The translations under genes and the position numbers were made by a program. DNA of 64,000 nucleotides from Streptomyces sp. AM 2-1-1 (GTDB taxonomy: Bacteria > Actinomycetota > Actinomycetes > Streptomycetales > Streptomycetaceae). Of this stretch, positions 7,388-17,786 are shown one piece after another (position 1 is the stretch's first letter; every line of letters starts with the position of its first letter). The notes beneath the pieces were generated by a model. It was not told the DNA's origin and made no database searches. It was given only the letters and a program-made list of their open reading frames with translations. The stretch is from the NCBI RefSeq assembly GCF_029167645.1, contig NZ_CP119147.1, forward strand, positions 6,900,501-6,964,500, in the 5' to 3' direction.

Positions 7388-9484
7388 ATGAGCCACGCCC
7401 CTCAGCCGCTCGGTGCTCCCGTCGTCCGCCGCGAGGCCCGGGAGAAGGTCACCGGGAGTGCGCGCTACGCCGTCGAACACGCTCTGCCCGACTGCCTGTA
7501 CGCCTGGCCCGTCCCGGCCACCGTGCCCAGCGGGCGGGTGACCGCCGTCCGGACCGCCGACGCGCTCGCCCTCCCCGGCGTCCACACCGTGCTCACCCAC
7601 GAGAACGCGCCCCGCCTCCAGGAGCCCGACGACGCGACCCTCGCGCTGCTCCAGGACGACCGGGTCCCGCACCGCGGCTGGTACGTCGCGCTGGTGGTGG
7701 CCGACAGCCTCGAAGCGGCCCGGGCGGGAGCCGACGCCGTCGTCACCGAGTACGCCCGCGAACCGCACGACGTCCTGATCTCCGAGGACCACCCCGGGCT
7801 CTACACGCCCGAGAAGGCCAACGGAGGCTACCCGGCGGTCCGCGAACGCGGCGACTTCACCCGGGCCTTCGAGGACGCCGGGGTCCGCATCGACACGACG
7901 TACCGGATCAGCCCTCTGCACAACCACCCCATGGAGCCGCACGCCACCACCGCCCGGTGGACGGACGGCAGGCTGACCGTCCACGACTCCAGTCAGGGCT
8001 CCACCACGGTCCGCGACACCCTCGCCGCCGTCTTCGGGATCGACACCGATCGGGTGACCGCGATCTCCGAACACGTCGGCGGCGGCTTCGGCTCGAAGGG
8101 CACCCCGCGCCCCCAGGTGGTGCTCGCCGCGATGGCCGCGCTGCACACCGGCCGGCCCGTGAAGCTCGCGCTGCCGAGGCGGCAGATGCCCGCCGTCGTC
8201 GGCCACCGCGCGCCCACCGTGCACCGCGTCCGCATCGGCGCGGGCGACGACGGCGTGATCACCGCCCTCTCGCACGAGGTCACCACCCACACCTCCACCG
8301 TCAAGGAGTTCGTGGAGCAGGCCGCCGTACCGGCCCGGACCATGTACACCTCCCCGAACAGCCGGACCACGCACCGTGTGGCCGCCCTCGACGTACCCAG
8401 CCCCTCGTGGATGCGCGCCCCCGGCGAGGCGTCCGGGATGTACGCGCTGGAGTCAGCGATGGACGAACTGGCCTGCGCGCTCGGCATCGACCCCGTCGAG
8501 TTGCGGGTACGCAACGAACCGGCCACGGAGCCCGACTCCGGCAAGCCGTTCAGCAGCCGCAACCTGGTGGCCTGCCTGCGCGAGGGCGCCCGGCGCTTCG
8601 GCTGGGACGACCGCGACCGCCGCCCCGCCACCCGGCAGGAAGGGCGCTGGCTCCTCGGGACGGGCGTCGCCTCGGCGACCTACCCCGTCCTCGTCGGGCC
8701 TTCCTCGGCCTGTGCGTACGCCGCCGCCGACGGGAGCTACCGCATCGAGGTGAACGCCACCGACATCGGCACCGGTGCCCGTACCGTCCTCGCCCAGATC
8801 GCGGCATCGGCGCTCTCCACCGCGGCCGACCGGGTCCGGGTCGTCCTCGGCGACAGCGACCTGCCCGACGCGCCGCTGGCCGGCGGCTCCTCCGGCACAG
8901 CCTCCTGGGGGTGGGCGGTGCACAAGGCCGCCGCACGACTCGCCGCCGAGATCGCCGCGCACTCCGGGCCGCTGCCCGCCGAGGGCCTGACGGTGCGCGC
9001 CGACACCCGCGAGGAGACCGGCGCGGAGTCCCCGTACGCCCGGCACGCCTTCGGCGCCCACTTCGCCGAGACCGCCGTCGACTCGCTCACCGGTGAGGTC
9101 CGGGTGCGGCGGCTGCTCGGCGTCTACGCCGCCGGACGCATCCTCAACGCCCGCACCGCCCGCTCCCAGTTCATCGGCGGCATGGTCATGGGCATCGGCA
9201 TGGCGCTCACCGAGGGCAGCACCCTCGACCCCGTGTACGGCGACTTCACCGCGAGCGACCTCGCCTCCTACCACGTACCGGCCTGCGCCGACGTGCCGGC
9301 CGTCGAGGCGCACTGGATCGACGAGGACGACCCCCACCTCAACCCGATGGGCAGCAAGGGGATCGGCGAGATCGGCATCGTCGGCACCGCCGCCGCGATC
9401 GGCAATGCCGTGCGGCACGCCACCGGGGCGCGGCTGACGGAACTCCCGCTCACGCCGGACAAGGTCCTGCCGTACCTGCCGTGA
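7388..9484 (+). CDS. Aldehyde oxidoreductase molybdopterin-binding subunit (PaoC-like)
   Basis: The protein has 698 residues. Landmarks are the N-terminal REKVTGSARYAVEH segment, the GGGFGSKG molybdopterin-binding loop near residue 235, the second cofactor loop around SWMRAPGEASGMYALE near 340, GSSGTASWG near 500, and MGSKGIGEIGIVG near 655. The last contains the glutamate expected to act as catalytic base. Length and order fit PaoC-type catalytic subunits that oxidise aromatic and aliphatic aldehydes; the true substrate is unknown. The start ATG 7388 is 133 bp after the flavin subunit. No XdhC-type cofactor-insertion gene is present in this window. Confidence 0.93.
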   Translation: MSHAPQPLGAPVVRREAREKVTGSARYAVEHALPDCLYAWPVPATVPSGRVTAVRTADALALPGVHTVLTHENAPRLQEPDDATLALLQDDRVPHRGWYVALVVADSLEAARAGADAVVTEYAREPHDVLISEDHPGLYTPEKANGGYPAVRERGDFTRAFEDAGVRIDTTYRISPLHNHPMEPHATTARWTDGRLTVHDSSQGSTTVRDTLAAVFGIDTDRVTAISEHVGGGFGSKGTPRPQVVLAAMAALHTGRPVKLALPRRQMPAVVGHRAPTVHRVRIGAGDDGVITALSHEVTTHTSTVKEFVEQAAVPARTMYTSPNSRTTHRVAALDVPSPSWMRAPGEASGMYALESAMDELACALGIDPVELRVRNEPATEPDSGKPFSSRNLVACLREGARRFGWDDRDRRPATRQEGRWLLGTGVASATYPVLVGPSSACAYAAADGSYRIEVNATDIGTGARTVLAQIAASALSTAADRVRVVLGDSDLPDAPLAGGSSGTASWGWAVHKAAARLAAEIAAHSGPLPAEGLTVRADTREETGAESPYARHAFGAHFAETAVDSLTGEVRVRRLLGVYAAGRILNARTARSQFIGGMVMGIGMALTEGSTLDPVYGDFTASDLASYHVPACADVPAVEAHWIDEDDPHLNPMGSKGIGEIGIVGTAAAIGNAVRHATGARLTELPLTPDKVLPYLP

Positions 9485-9676
9485 GGGGGTGCGGCTCGTG
9501 CCCGTACCCCGCCCGGAGCGCGTCCACCGGCGGCGACGGTCCAACTGTTGCGCACCCGGCCCACCCGCGTCACCCTGAGGAGTGACACAGAAGTGATGGC
9601 CGCTCACGCTTCGTGCTCGGGGGCCGTCGGATTCCGACGGACGCGCACGTGGGCCTCGCGGTGAGGAGTCCCGACG

Positions 9677-10135
9677 ATGACCGTTCCACTCGACCGGCAC
9701 TACCTGGTCGAACTGCAGGTGTCGGCAGAACGCGTTTCCCAGCTGCGGCGCATCGTCGCGGCGCACCTGCGCCACTGGAGTCTCGATCTGCACGTCCGCC
9801 CGGTGTGCCGGGCACTGGAGGAGCTCCTGACCAACGTCCACCGCCACGTCGGCGGGGACAACGAGTGCGTCATCGAGCTCCGTTGGACCGGCCGCCACCT
9901 GACGGTGGCCGTGGCCGACAACGGAGCGGGGATGCCCAGGCTGCTCGCCGCCGGCGGCGGACTGAGCCGGGTCATGGCGCTCAGCGACAGCTGGGGCACC
10001 TGCCGGACCGACGACGGCAAAGTCGTCTGGTTCACCCGCTACGCCGAGGTGCCGCACGCGACCGGCCTGCTGCCCCGTACGCCCCCCGACGGCGCACCGG
10101 AGTCCCACCCGCTGCCTCCCGCGGTCCTCGCCTGA
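9677..10135 (+). CDS. RsbW-like ATP-binding regulator (HATPase)
   Basis: The protein has 152 residues and a GHKL ATPase fold. The N-box is seen as CRALEELLTNVHRHVGG and the G1 box as VAVADNGAGMP. A glycine-rich lid (LLAAGGGLSRVMALSDSWG) follows, then the final strand TDDGKVVWF. It matches the single-domain anti-sigma or anti-sigma-like ATPases abundant in Streptomyces, which bind sigma factors or STAS antagonists. The C-terminal 30 residues are proline-rich. No partner sigma or antagonist gene lies next to it, so the target is unknown. Confidence 0.85.
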   Translation: MTVPLDRHYLVELQVSAERVSQLRRIVAAHLRHWSLDLHVRPVCRALEELLTNVHRHVGGDNECVIELRWTGRHLTVAVADNGAGMPRLLAAGGGLSRVMALSDSWGTCRTDDGKVVWFTRYAEVPHATGLLPRTPPDGAPESHPLPPAVLA

Positions 10136-10289
10136 CCGTGCCCCGGCCACCCCTGCCCGGCCGATCCGGATCGTGTGCCTCCGGCGCGCATGATCCGCGT
10201 CGGCCGGGTAGGCGCTGCGTCGGGGCCCGCGTTGCGCGGGGCGCGAAGGCGCGGGACGGTCGGAGAAACCATGCAAGGAGGCCACTGCC

Positions 10290-11711
10290 ATGCCCATCGC
10301 GACGGTGAACCCCGCGAACGGCGAAACGCTGAGGACGTACGACGCGATCGACGCCGGGGAGATCGAGCAGCGGCTCGCCAACGCGTACGAGACCTTCCGC
10401 ACCTACCGCACCACGGGTTTTGCCGAACGGGCAGCCCTGCTGCACCGGGCCGCCGACCTCCTGGACGCGGACCGCGACATGATCGCCCGGACCATGACCC
10501 TCGAAATGGGCAAGCCGCTGGCGGCGGCACGGGCCGAGGCCGCGAAGTGCGCCAAGGCCATGCGCTGGTACGCGGCCCACGCCGAGGAACTGCTGGCCGA
10601 CGAACACCCCTCGGACGAGGACGTGAAGGACTCCGGTGCCACCCGCGCGCGGGTCCACTACCGGCCGCTCGGTGTCGTCCTCGCCGTGATGCCGTGGAAC
10701 TTCCCGCTCTGGCAGGTGGTCCGCTTCGCGGCACCCGCGCTGATGGCGGGCAACGTCGGCCTGCTGAAGCACGCGTCGAACGTGCCGCAGACCGCCCTCT
10801 ACCTGGGTGACCTGTTCCGTCGGGCAGGATTCCCCGCCGGAGCCTTCCAGACGCTCCTGGTCGGCTCCGGTGCCATCGAGGCCGTCCTCCGGGACGACCG
10901 CGTCGCCGCGGCCACCCTCACCGGCAGCGAGCCGGCCGGCCGTTCCGTCGCCGCCGTCGCCGGGGACACCGTGAAGAAGACCGTGCTCGAACTCGGCGGC
11001 AGCGACCCGTTCCTGGTCCTGTCCTCCGCCGACGTCGAACGGGCCGCGAGGACCGCCGTCACCGCCCGGGTGCAGAACAACGGCCAGTCCTGCATCGCCG
11101 CCAAACGGTTCATCGTCCACACCGACGTGTACGACGCCTTCGCGACACGCTTCACCGCCGCGATGAGGGCGCTCACGGTCGGCGACCCGCTCCAGGAGTC
11201 CACCGACGTCGGCCCGCTCGCCAGCGAACAGGGCCGCACCGACCTGGAGGAACTCGTCGACGACGCCACGGCGAAGGGAGCGCGGGCCCTCTGCGGCGGG
11301 GGACGGCCGAAGGACCTCGGTGCGGAGCTGGAGAAGGGCTGGTTCTACGCCCCGACGGTCCTGGCCGGCATCACCCCCGCGATGCGGATCCACCGCGAGG
11401 AGACCTTCGGCCCGGTGGCCACCCTCTACCGGGTCTCCGGACTCGACGAAGCCCTGGAGGTCGCGAACGACACCCCGTTCGGCCTCAGTTCCAACGTGTG
11501 GACCCGCGACCCGCAGGAGATGGAGCGGTGCGTCCGCGACCTGGAGGCCGGCGGTGTCTTCTTCAACGGCATGACCGCCTCGCACCCCGCCCTCCCCTTC
11601 GGAGGGGTGAAGCACTCCGGCTACGGCAGGGAACTCGCCGGCCACGGCATCCGGGAGTTCTGCAACGCCACCACCGTCTGGTACGGCCCCGCGGGGGACG
11701 ACGCGGCCTGA
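10290..11711 (+). CDS. Aldehyde dehydrogenase, succinate-semialdehyde dehydrogenase type
   Basis: The protein has 473 residues. It carries the full set of ALDH motifs: [22 protein letters not shown] for cofactor binding, [13 protein letters not shown] with the general-base glutamate, [12 protein letters not shown] with the catalytic cysteine, [13 protein letters not shown], and [19 protein letters not shown] at the end. The sequence style matches NAD(P)-dependent succinate-semialdehyde dehydrogenases, but substrate assignment within ALDHs is unreliable. The start ATG 10290 follows AAGGAGG at optimal spacing. With the phosphoketolase gene 91 bp downstream it may form a short operon. Confidence 0.9.
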   Translation: MPIATVNPANGETLRTYDAIDAGEIEQRLANAYETFRTYRTTGFAERAALLHRAADLLDADRDMIARTMTLEMGKPLAAARAEAAKCAKAMRWYAAHAEELLADEHPSDEDVKDSGATRARVHYRPLGVVLAVMPWNFPLWQVVRFAAPALMAGNVGLLKHASNVPQTALYLGDLFRRAGFPAGAFQTLLVGSGAIEAVLRDDRVAAATLTGSEPAGRSVAAVAGDTVKKTVLELGGSDPFLVLSSADVERAARTAVTARVQNNGQSCIAAKRFIVHTDVYDAFATRFTAAMRALTVGDPLQESTDVGPLASEQGRTDLEELVDDATAKGARALCGGGRPKDLGAELEKGWFYAPTVLAGITPAMRIHREETFGPVATLYRVSGLDEALEVANDTPFGLSSNVWTRDPQEMERCVRDLEAGGVFFNGMTASHPALPFGGVKHSGYGRELAGHGIREFCNATTVWYGPAGDDAA

Positions 11712-11802
11712 CCCGGCCACCACCCCCACCGCCCACGCCCGGCCGTCGGAGCCGGCCGGCGCCCCTTCGCCCTCCCGTCCACCCTCCAGGAGGAGACCCC
11801 TC

Positions 11803-14196
11803 GTGACCACCACCGCCGGGCAGCCGGCCCCCCTTTCCGCCCCACTCACGGACGACGAGCTCGCCGCTCTCGACGCCCACTGGCGGGCGGCCAACTACCT
11901 CGCGGTGGGCCAGATCTACCTCATGGCCAACCCGCTGCTGGAGCAGCCACTCGCCCGCGAACACATCAAGCCGCGGCTGCTGGGCCACTGGGGCACCTCG
12001 CCCGGACTCAACCTCGTGCACACCCACCTCAACCGGGTGATCAAGGCACGGAACCAACAGGCGCTCTGCATCTGGGGACCCGGCCACGGCGGTCCCGCCG
12101 TCCTCGCCAACTCCTGGCTCGAGGGCACCTACTCGCAGGCCTACCCCGACATCAGCCGGGACGCCACGGGCATGGCGGCGCTGTTCCGGCAGTTCTCGTT
12201 CCCGGGCGGAGTGCCGAGCCACGTGGCACCCGAGACACCGGGTTCCATCCACGAGGGCGGCGAACTGGGGTACTCCCTCGCGCACGCCTACGGCGCCGCC
12301 TACGACCACCCCGACCTGCTCGTCGCCTGCGTGGTGGGCGACGGGGAGGCGGAGACCGGACCGCTCGCGGCCTCCTGGCACTCGAACAAGTTCCTCGACC
12401 CGGTGCACGACGGTGCCGTCCTGCCGATCCTCCACCTCAACGGGTACAAGATCGCCAATCCGACCGTGCTGGCCCGTCTCCCCGAGGCCGAACTCGACCA
12501 GCTGCTGCGGGGATACGGCCACGACCCGATCCACGTCAGCGGCGACGAGCCCGCGGACGTGCACCGGGCGCTCGCAGGCGCGATGGACCTGGCACTCGAC
12601 CGCATCGGCGAACACCAGCGCGCCGCCCGCGGCGGCCGGTCCACCGGACGCCCCCGCTGGCCCATGATCGTGCTGCGTACGCCCAAGGGGTGGACCGGCC
12701 CCGGGGAGGTCGACGGACTGCCCGTCGAAGGGACCTGGCGCGCCCATCAGGTCCCGCTCTCCGGGGTCCGCGACAACCCCGACCACCTGCGGCAGCTGGA
12801 GGCGTGGCTGCGCTCCTACCGGCCCGACGAACTCTTCGACGACGCCGGCCGCCCCACCGCTCCGGTGCTCTCCGCGATCCCCGAGGGCGACCTCAGGCTG
12901 GGCGCGACCCCGTACGCCAACGGCGGGCTGCTGCTGCGCGAGCTCCCGGTGCCCCCGCTCGACGACCATGCCGTCACCGTCGACAAGCCCGGCGCCGACT
13001 CCCACGAACCCACCAAGGTCCTCGGCCGGCTCCTCGAAGGCGTCATGGCCGCGACCGCCGCGCGCCGGGACTTCCGGATCGTCGGCGCGGACGAGACCGC
13101 GTCCAACCGGCTCGACGCCCTCTACGGTGCGACCGGCAAAGCCTGGCAGGAGAAGACCCTCCCGACCGACGAACACCTCTCCCGCGACGGCCGGGTCATG
13201 GAGATCCTCTCCGAACATCTCTGCCAGGGCTGGCTGGAGGGGTACCTGCTCACCGGGCGCCACGGACTGTTCTCCAGCTACGAGGCGTTCGCCCACATCG
13301 TCGACTCCATGGTCAACCAGCACATCAAGTGGCTGCGCGCCTCGCGTCGGATCGCCTGGCGCCGCCCCATCGCCTCGCTCAACTACCTGCTCACCTCGCA
13401 CGTCTGGCGCCAGGACCACAACGGCTTCTCGCACCAGGACCCCGGTTTCGTCGACCACGTCCTCAACAAGAGCCCCGAGGTGGTCCGCGTCTACCTGCCG
13501 CCGGACACCAACACCCTCCTCTCCACCGCCGACCACGTGCTGCGCAGCCGGGACTACGTCAACGTGATCGTGTGCGGGAAGCAGCCGACGTTCGACTGGC
13601 TGACCATGGACCAGGCCCGCGCCCACTGCGCCCGCGGGGCGGGCGTCTGGGAGTGGGCCGGCACCGAGGACGGGACCCGCGAACCGGACGTGGTGCTCGC
13701 CTGTGCCGGGGACGTCCCCACCCTGGAGACGATGGCCGCCGCCGACCTGCTCCGGCGCCATCTGCCCGACCTCGCCGTACGCGTGGTGAACGTCGTCGAC
13801 ATGACCCGGCTGCTGCCGCACGGGGAGCACCCGCACGGCATGCCCGACAACGAGTACGACGCGCTCTTCACCCGGGACAAGCCGGTCATCTTCGCCTACC
13901 ACGGCTACCCGTGGCTGGTCCACCGCCTCGCCTACCGCCGGGCCGGCCACGCCAACCTCCATGTGCGCGGCTACAAGGAGGAGGGCACGACCACCACCCC
14001 CTTCGACATGGTGGTCCGCAACGACCTCGACCGGTACCGGCTCGTCATGGACGTGGTGGACCGGGTACCCGGCCTCGGGGTCCGCGCCGTCGCCGTACGC
14101 CAGGCCATGGCGGACGCGCGGTCCCGGCACCACGACTACATCCGCGAGTTCGGCGAGGACATGCCCGAGGTGGCCGACTGGTCCTGGACCGGCTGA
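11803..14196 (+). CDS. xfp: Phosphoketolase (xylulose-5-phosphate / fructose-6-phosphate)
   Basis: The protein has 797 residues, the family norm. It starts at GTG 11803 after AGGAGGAGA. Thiamine-diphosphate enzyme motifs are clear: [33 protein letters not shown], and [20 protein letters not shown] for the cofactor-binding GDG with metal ligands. NGYKIANPT, the middle-domain [21 protein letters not shown] string and [12 protein letters not shown] in the C-terminal domain also fit. It splits xylulose-5-phosphate with phosphate into acetyl-phosphate and glyceraldehyde-3-phosphate. A stem-loop 33 bp downstream ends the transcript. Confidence 0.95.
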   Translation: MTTTAGQPAPLSAPLTDDELAALDAHWRAANYLAVGQIYLMANPLLEQPLAREHIKPRLLGHWGTSPGLNLVHTHLNRVIKARNQQALCIWGPGHGGPAVLANSWLEGTYSQAYPDISRDATGMAALFRQFSFPGGVPSHVAPETPGSIHEGGELGYSLAHAYGAAYDHPDLLVACVVGDGEAETGPLAASWHSNKFLDPVHDGAVLPILHLNGYKIANPTVLARLPEAELDQLLRGYGHDPIHVSGDEPADVHRALAGAMDLALDRIGEHQRAARGGRSTGRPRWPMIVLRTPKGWTGPGEVDGLPVEGTWRAHQVPLSGVRDNPDHLRQLEAWLRSYRPDELFDDAGRPTAPVLSAIPEGDLRLGATPYANGGLLLRELPVPPLDDHAVTVDKPGADSHEPTKVLGRLLEGVMAATAARRDFRIVGADETASNRLDALYGATGKAWQEKTLPTDEHLSRDGRVMEILSEHLCQGWLEGYLLTGRHGLFSSYEAFAHIVDSMVNQHIKWLRASRRIAWRRPIASLNYLLTSHVWRQDHNGFSHQDPGFVDHVLNKSPEVVRVYLPPDTNTLLSTADHVLRSRDYVNVIVCGKQPTFDWLTMDQARAHCARGAGVWEWAGTEDGTREPDVVLACAGDVPTLETMAAADLLRRHLPDLAVRVVNVVDMTRLLPHGEHPHGMPDNEYDALFTRDKPVIFAYHGYPWLVHRLAYRRAGHANLHVRGYKEEGTTTTPFDMVVRNDLDRYRLVMDVVDRVPGLGVRAVAVRQAMADARSRHHDYIREFGEDMPEVADWSWTG

Positions 14197-14228
14197 CCCC
14201 TCCCGCGCCCGGGACCGCCTCCGCACAA

Positions 14229-14254
14229 GGGACCGCCCGCGCCGGGGCGGTCCC
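14229..14254 (+). terminator. Stem-loop after the phosphoketolase gene
   Basis: GGGACCGCCC and its exact complement are separated by six bases, 33 bp past the stop codon. It lies between convergent genes and may serve both. Confidence 0.65.
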
Positions 14255-14427
14255 GGACCGGTCTCCGGTGCCGCGCCCGGCCTGCGCGACCCGAGCACCG
14301 TGGGCGGGACCGCGAGTTCCTTCGCCCCGCCGGTCGCACTCACCGGGCCCTGCTGCCCGGTCGCGCTCCTGGGGGCGTGAGCCGGACGAGGCGCCCGGAC
14401 GGCACCCCCGCCAACGCGGCGCCGCGC

Positions 14428-15543
14428 TCAGTAACGCAGCGCCGCCGCGATCCCGCCGTGCTCGGTCAGGGTGCCGTCCGGGAGGAACACGACCTCGGCG
14501 CCGCTGTCCAGGGCGGCTTCGACGAGTTCGTCCACCACGTCCTCGCGCACCGACGCGTCGCCCGGGGCCGCCTCCTCGGCGTCCACCGGGACGAGATGCC
14601 CCTCGCTCGTGCGCGCGGTCCGCTGGAAGTGCTCCTCCACCACGACCAGCCCGGCGCGGCCCTCCCCGACGCTGGTCCACACCTCGTCGAGGCCGCCCGC
14701 GAAGGTCTTGGCCCCGCGCGCGGCGTCGAGCCGGGCCCGCACCTCGGCGGCTCGGCGCTCGGCGTGCTCCGCCATCGCCGTCCCGAGTTCGGCCAGCAGG
14801 GCGGCCGGCGCGATGTCGGCGGGCGCGCCCTTGGCGACCCGGCCGACGGCCGCGTGGGCACGTGAGCCCGCCTCGTCCAGGAGCGAGAGCGCGGGCGGCA
14901 GGCCGACCAGGTACAGGGGGCGCGGGTCCGCGTCCAGCACGGCCCCCAGCCGCTCGTCGGCCGTACGGAGGAACTGGCGGGTCTCCTCGTCGCTGTAGGT
15001 GCTCGGGGTGTCCCCGATCCGCTCCATCCGCTGCGGGTTCGGCGCCTCGGTCGGGGCGGTCAGCGGAAAGCCGCCCCTCTCCTCCAGGTGCACCGAGTCC
15101 GCGGTGCCGCCCCACAGGGCCGCGTGGTCGGCGGCGACGGTCAGCGCCCAGTACGGCTGGGACTGCGCCTTGGCCGCGACCAGGTTGCGGGTCAGATAGG
15201 TGTCGCTGAGCACCACCCGTTCGGGAGCCGTACGCGGCAACTGCCAGATCTGGTACTCCCGCGTGCTCACGAGCAGCACCAGCGAGTCCAGGGCCCGCCG
15301 GGCGTCCACCTCGGTGACCGCCCGGTCCAGCTGCGCGCGGAGCGCCGCGGCGGTCTCCCGCGACACCCGCGGATCGGCGTCCAGCCGGCTCGACGCCTCA
15401 GCGACCAGGTTGCGCAGCCGTACGGAGTCCTGGGCGTTCTCCGGGGCGCGGCGGTGGGTGGGCATCGTCAGGGACAGGACCGGATAGGCGCGGGTCGCCC
15501 GCAGTTCCTTGAGCACTCCGGTGGTCAGGGCGTCCGTGTCCAT
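14428..15543 (-). CDS. baeRF3-domain protein (bacterial release-factor-like fold)
   Basis: The protein has 371 residues from ATG 15543. It begins with the conserved LRATRAYPVLSLTMPTHRR strand and turn, followed by a long helical section (RLRNLVAEASSRLDADP). REYQIWQLPRTAPERVVLSDTYLTRNL, RPLYLVGLPPALSLLDEAG and the C-terminal DSGAEVVFLPDGTLTEHGGIAAALRY complete the eRF1-middle-domain-like architecture of the baeRF3 group. That group is thought to act near ribosomes or nucleic acids, but the role is unproven. There is no signal or membrane segment. Confidence 0.8.
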   Translation of the reverse strand: MDTDALTTGVLKELRATRAYPVLSLTMPTHRRAPENAQDSVRLRNLVAEASSRLDADPRVSRETAAALRAQLDRAVTEVDARRALDSLVLLVSTREYQIWQLPRTAPERVVLSDTYLTRNLVAAKAQSQPYWALTVAADHAALWGGTADSVHLEERGGFPLTAPTEAPNPQRMERIGDTPSTYSDEETRQFLRTADERLGAVLDADPRPLYLVGLPPALSLLDEAGSRAHAAVGRVAKGAPADIAPAALLAELGTAMAEHAERRAAEVRARLDAARGAKTFAGGLDEVWTSVGEGRAGLVVVEEHFQRTARTSEGHLVPVDAEEAAPGDASVREDVVDELVEAALDSGAEVVFLPDGTLTEHGGIAAALRY

Positions 15544-15731
15544 CGTTCCCTCCCAGGGGTTCGACTCCGGTGGAGGCCCGGCGCGGTGTCCGCAGGGGCC
15601 CGGGACCGTTCCCCGCTCCCGGGGACGGATGGTTCAACGAGTCAATTCATACCGTTTGATCCTAATATGGGCCAATTAGCTGCTGTGGCCGATGCTGATC
15701 GGTGCCGTGCTCGTGTCCGGGAGGTAGCGGT

Positions 15732-16313
15732 ATGTCCACCCTCACCGTGTGGAAGTTCCGGACGGCCGACGCCGCCGAGGACGTGGAGGCGTCGCTGAAG
15801 TCCCTTCAGAAGCAGGGGCTCATCAGGATCATCGACGCGGCGGTGGTCAGCTGGCCCGCCGACCGCACCGCACCACGCACCCGGCAGCTCCGCAATCTGG
15901 TAGGCGCCGGGGCTCTCGGCGGCACCTTCTGGGGCATGCTCTTCGGGCTGCTCTTCATGATGCCGCTGCTCGGTGCGGCCATCGGCGCCGCCGCCGGGGC
16001 GCTCGGCGGCAAGCTCGCCGACGTGGGGATCGACGACGCCTTCATCGACGAGGTCAAGAGAGAGGTCACACCCGGAACGTCCGCGCTCTTCCTGCTCACC
16101 ATGAGCGAGATCACCGACCGCATCGGCGCGGCGCTCCCCGCGGGCGGAGCCGAACTGCTGCACAGCAACCTGGACGCCGCGAGCGAGGAGAGACTCCGCG
16201 CCGTCTTCGCCGAAGACGTCGAAGACATGGAAGGCACCGGGGATGCCGGCGGCGCGGAACGCGACCGTGACTCCGGGGGCGGGGCGGCGCCCGGAGCGGT
16301 CGGGGGAAGGTGA
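15732..16313 (+). CDS. DUF1269 family protein
   Basis: The protein has 193 residues from ATG 15732 with GGGAGGT nine bases upstream. It opens with STLTVWKFRTADAAEDVEASLKSLQ, the conserved DUF1269 start. A glycine- and alanine-rich hydrophobic hairpin (about 58-95, ALGGTFWGMLFGLLFMMPLLG, then AAIGAAAGALGGKLADVGID) and SALFLLTMSEITDRI follow. The family resembles glycine-zipper membrane or stress proteins; function is unknown. The last 25 residues are low-complexity. Its stop overlaps the glutaminase start by 4 bp, so the two are translationally coupled. The AT-rich stretch at 15636-15675 probably holds the promoter. Confidence 0.85.
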   Translation: MSTLTVWKFRTADAAEDVEASLKSLQKQGLIRIIDAAVVSWPADRTAPRTRQLRNLVGAGALGGTFWGMLFGLLFMMPLLGAAIGAAAGALGGKLADVGIDDAFIDEVKREVTPGTSALFLLTMSEITDRIGAALPAGGAELLHSNLDAASEERLRAVFAEDVEDMEGTGDAGGAERDRDSGGGAAPGAVGGR

Positions 16314-17695
16314 GTCCGGCGGACGCGCGCCCGGCTCGCCCACACCCTCTCCATGAGGGAGCAGCCGGTGCCGTGACCGCCGCCCTCGGTGAGCTGCGGT
16401 CGCGGTTCTCCGGAGTCCGGCAGGGTGAAGTGGCGTCGTACATCCCCGAGTTGCGCCGAGCCGATCCGGACGCCTTCGGGCTCGCCCTGGTGAGCATGGA
16501 CGGTCATCCCTACAGCGTCGGCGAGGCGCGTACGCCCTTCACCGTGCAGTCCGTCTCCAAGCCGTTCGTCTACGCCCTCGCGCTGGCCGAACTCGGCCTC
16601 GACGAAGTGTCGGCCTGGGTGAACGCGGAACCCAGCGGCGAGGCGTTCAACGCCATCAGCCTGGAGCGCGGCACCGGCCGGCCCGCCAACGCCATGGTCA
16701 ACGCGGGCGCCCTGGTCGCCTCCTCCCTCGTCCCGGACACCCCGGAACACCCGCGGTTCGACCGCATCCTGGCCTTCCTGAGCAGGTTCGCGGGCCGGCC
16801 CCTCGACGTCGACGAGGCGGTGTACCGCTCCGAGTCGGTGACCGGCGACCGCAACCGGGCGCTGGCCTACCTGATCCGCAGCGCCGGCCGGCTTCCCGTC
16901 GATCCGGTCACCGCCACCCAGACGTACTTCCGCCAGTGCGCGGTGCGCGTGAACGCCGTGGACCTCGCGGTCATGGCGGCCACCCTGGCCCACGGCGGCG
17001 AGAATCCGGTGACCGGCGACCGGGTCGTCTCCGAGGAGGTCGCGGCGCAGGTACTGGCCGTCATGGCGACCTGCGGGATGTACGACGCGTCGGGGGAGTG
17101 GCTGCTCCGCGTCGGGTTGCCGGCCAAGAGCGGGGTTTCGGGTGGTCTGATCGCCGCCGGGCCCGCCCGGTTCGGGCTCGCCTCCTACAGCCCGCCGCTC
17201 GACGCCGCCGGAACGTCCGTACGCGGGCGGGCCGCCTTCGCCGCCCTCTCGCAGCGCCTCGGACTCCACCTCATGCTCAATCCCGCGCTGCCCGGTTCCA
17301 CCGTCACGCTCGTCACCACGGGGGAGGACCCGCTGCCCGGCGGCGGACCGGTCGCGGGGGAAACGGGGAAGGTGGCGGTGGTCGCCGCCCAGGGAGCGCT
17401 CGACTTCACCGCGGCCGAGCGGGTGCTCCACGGACTCGACGAGGCGGCCTCCGGCGGCGCCCCGTCCGTGGTGCTGGACCTGGCGCGGGTGGACGGGATC
17501 GAGCCGGTGGCCTACGCGATGCTGCGGCAGGGGCTCGCCCGGCTGGAGCGGGCGGGCCACCATGTGGCCCTCGCCGACCCCGCCGGACGGCTGGCCGCCC
17601 CGCCCGGCGGCGGCCGTCCGCGGGACGGCGGACCGCCTCGTTTCGCGACCCGGGCCGAGGCGGCCGCGCGGTGCGCCCGGGAAGGTGGCCGGTGA
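16310..17695 (+). CDS. glsA: Glutaminase A with C-terminal STAS domain
   Basis: The protein has 461 residues from GTG 16310. The serine-dependent glutaminase domain spans about 20-315: FTVQSVSKPFVYALAL holds the catalytic Ser81-x-x-Lys84, with GRPANAMVNAGA, SVTGDRNRALAYL, CGMYDASGEW and GLPAKSGVSGG further on. It hydrolyses glutamine to glutamate and ammonia. A STAS domain (about 345-435, KVAVVAAQGALDFTAAERVL, then SVVLDLARVDGIEPVAYAML) is fused at the end, a known actinobacterial arrangement. The usual phosphorylatable serine of anti-sigma antagonists is not evident in the RVDGIEP loop. Coupling to a DUF1269 gene suggests a stress setting. Confidence 0.93.
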   Translation: MSPADARPARPHPLHEGAAGAVTAALGELRSRFSGVRQGEVASYIPELRRADPDAFGLALVSMDGHPYSVGEARTPFTVQSVSKPFVYALALAELGLDEVSAWVNAEPSGEAFNAISLERGTGRPANAMVNAGALVASSLVPDTPEHPRFDRILAFLSRFAGRPLDVDEAVYRSESVTGDRNRALAYLIRSAGRLPVDPVTATQTYFRQCAVRVNAVDLAVMAATLAHGGENPVTGDRVVSEEVAAQVLAVMATCGMYDASGEWLLRVGLPAKSGVSGGLIAAGPARFGLASYSPPLDAAGTSVRGRAAFAALSQRLGLHLMLNPALPGSTVTLVTTGEDPLPGGGPVAGETGKVAVVAAQGALDFTAAERVLHGLDEAASGGAPSVVLDLARVDGIEPVAYAMLRQGLARLERAGHHVALADPAGRLAAPPGGGRPRDGGPPRFATRAEAAARCAREGGR

Positions 17696-17730
17696 CGGGA
17701 GCGGACCCCCGGGGGGTGCCGTCACCGGCC
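17687..17730. terminator. Stem-loop overlapping the glutaminase stop
   Basis: GGCCGGTGACGG pairs perfectly with CCGTCACCGGCC around a 20-base loop that can itself fold (CCCCCGGGGGG). It lies between convergent genes and probably works in both directions. Confidence 0.6.
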
Positions 17731-17786
17731 GGGTCGCGCACCGTCCCCGGCGCTTCCCGACAGGTGACGGCCCGGTGCGGGCCGGA

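Noticed and set aside
15643..15680. AT-rich string with GTTT and GGG resembling a stress-sigma promoter
   Set aside because: The spacing between the elements is 11, not the 14-16 expected.
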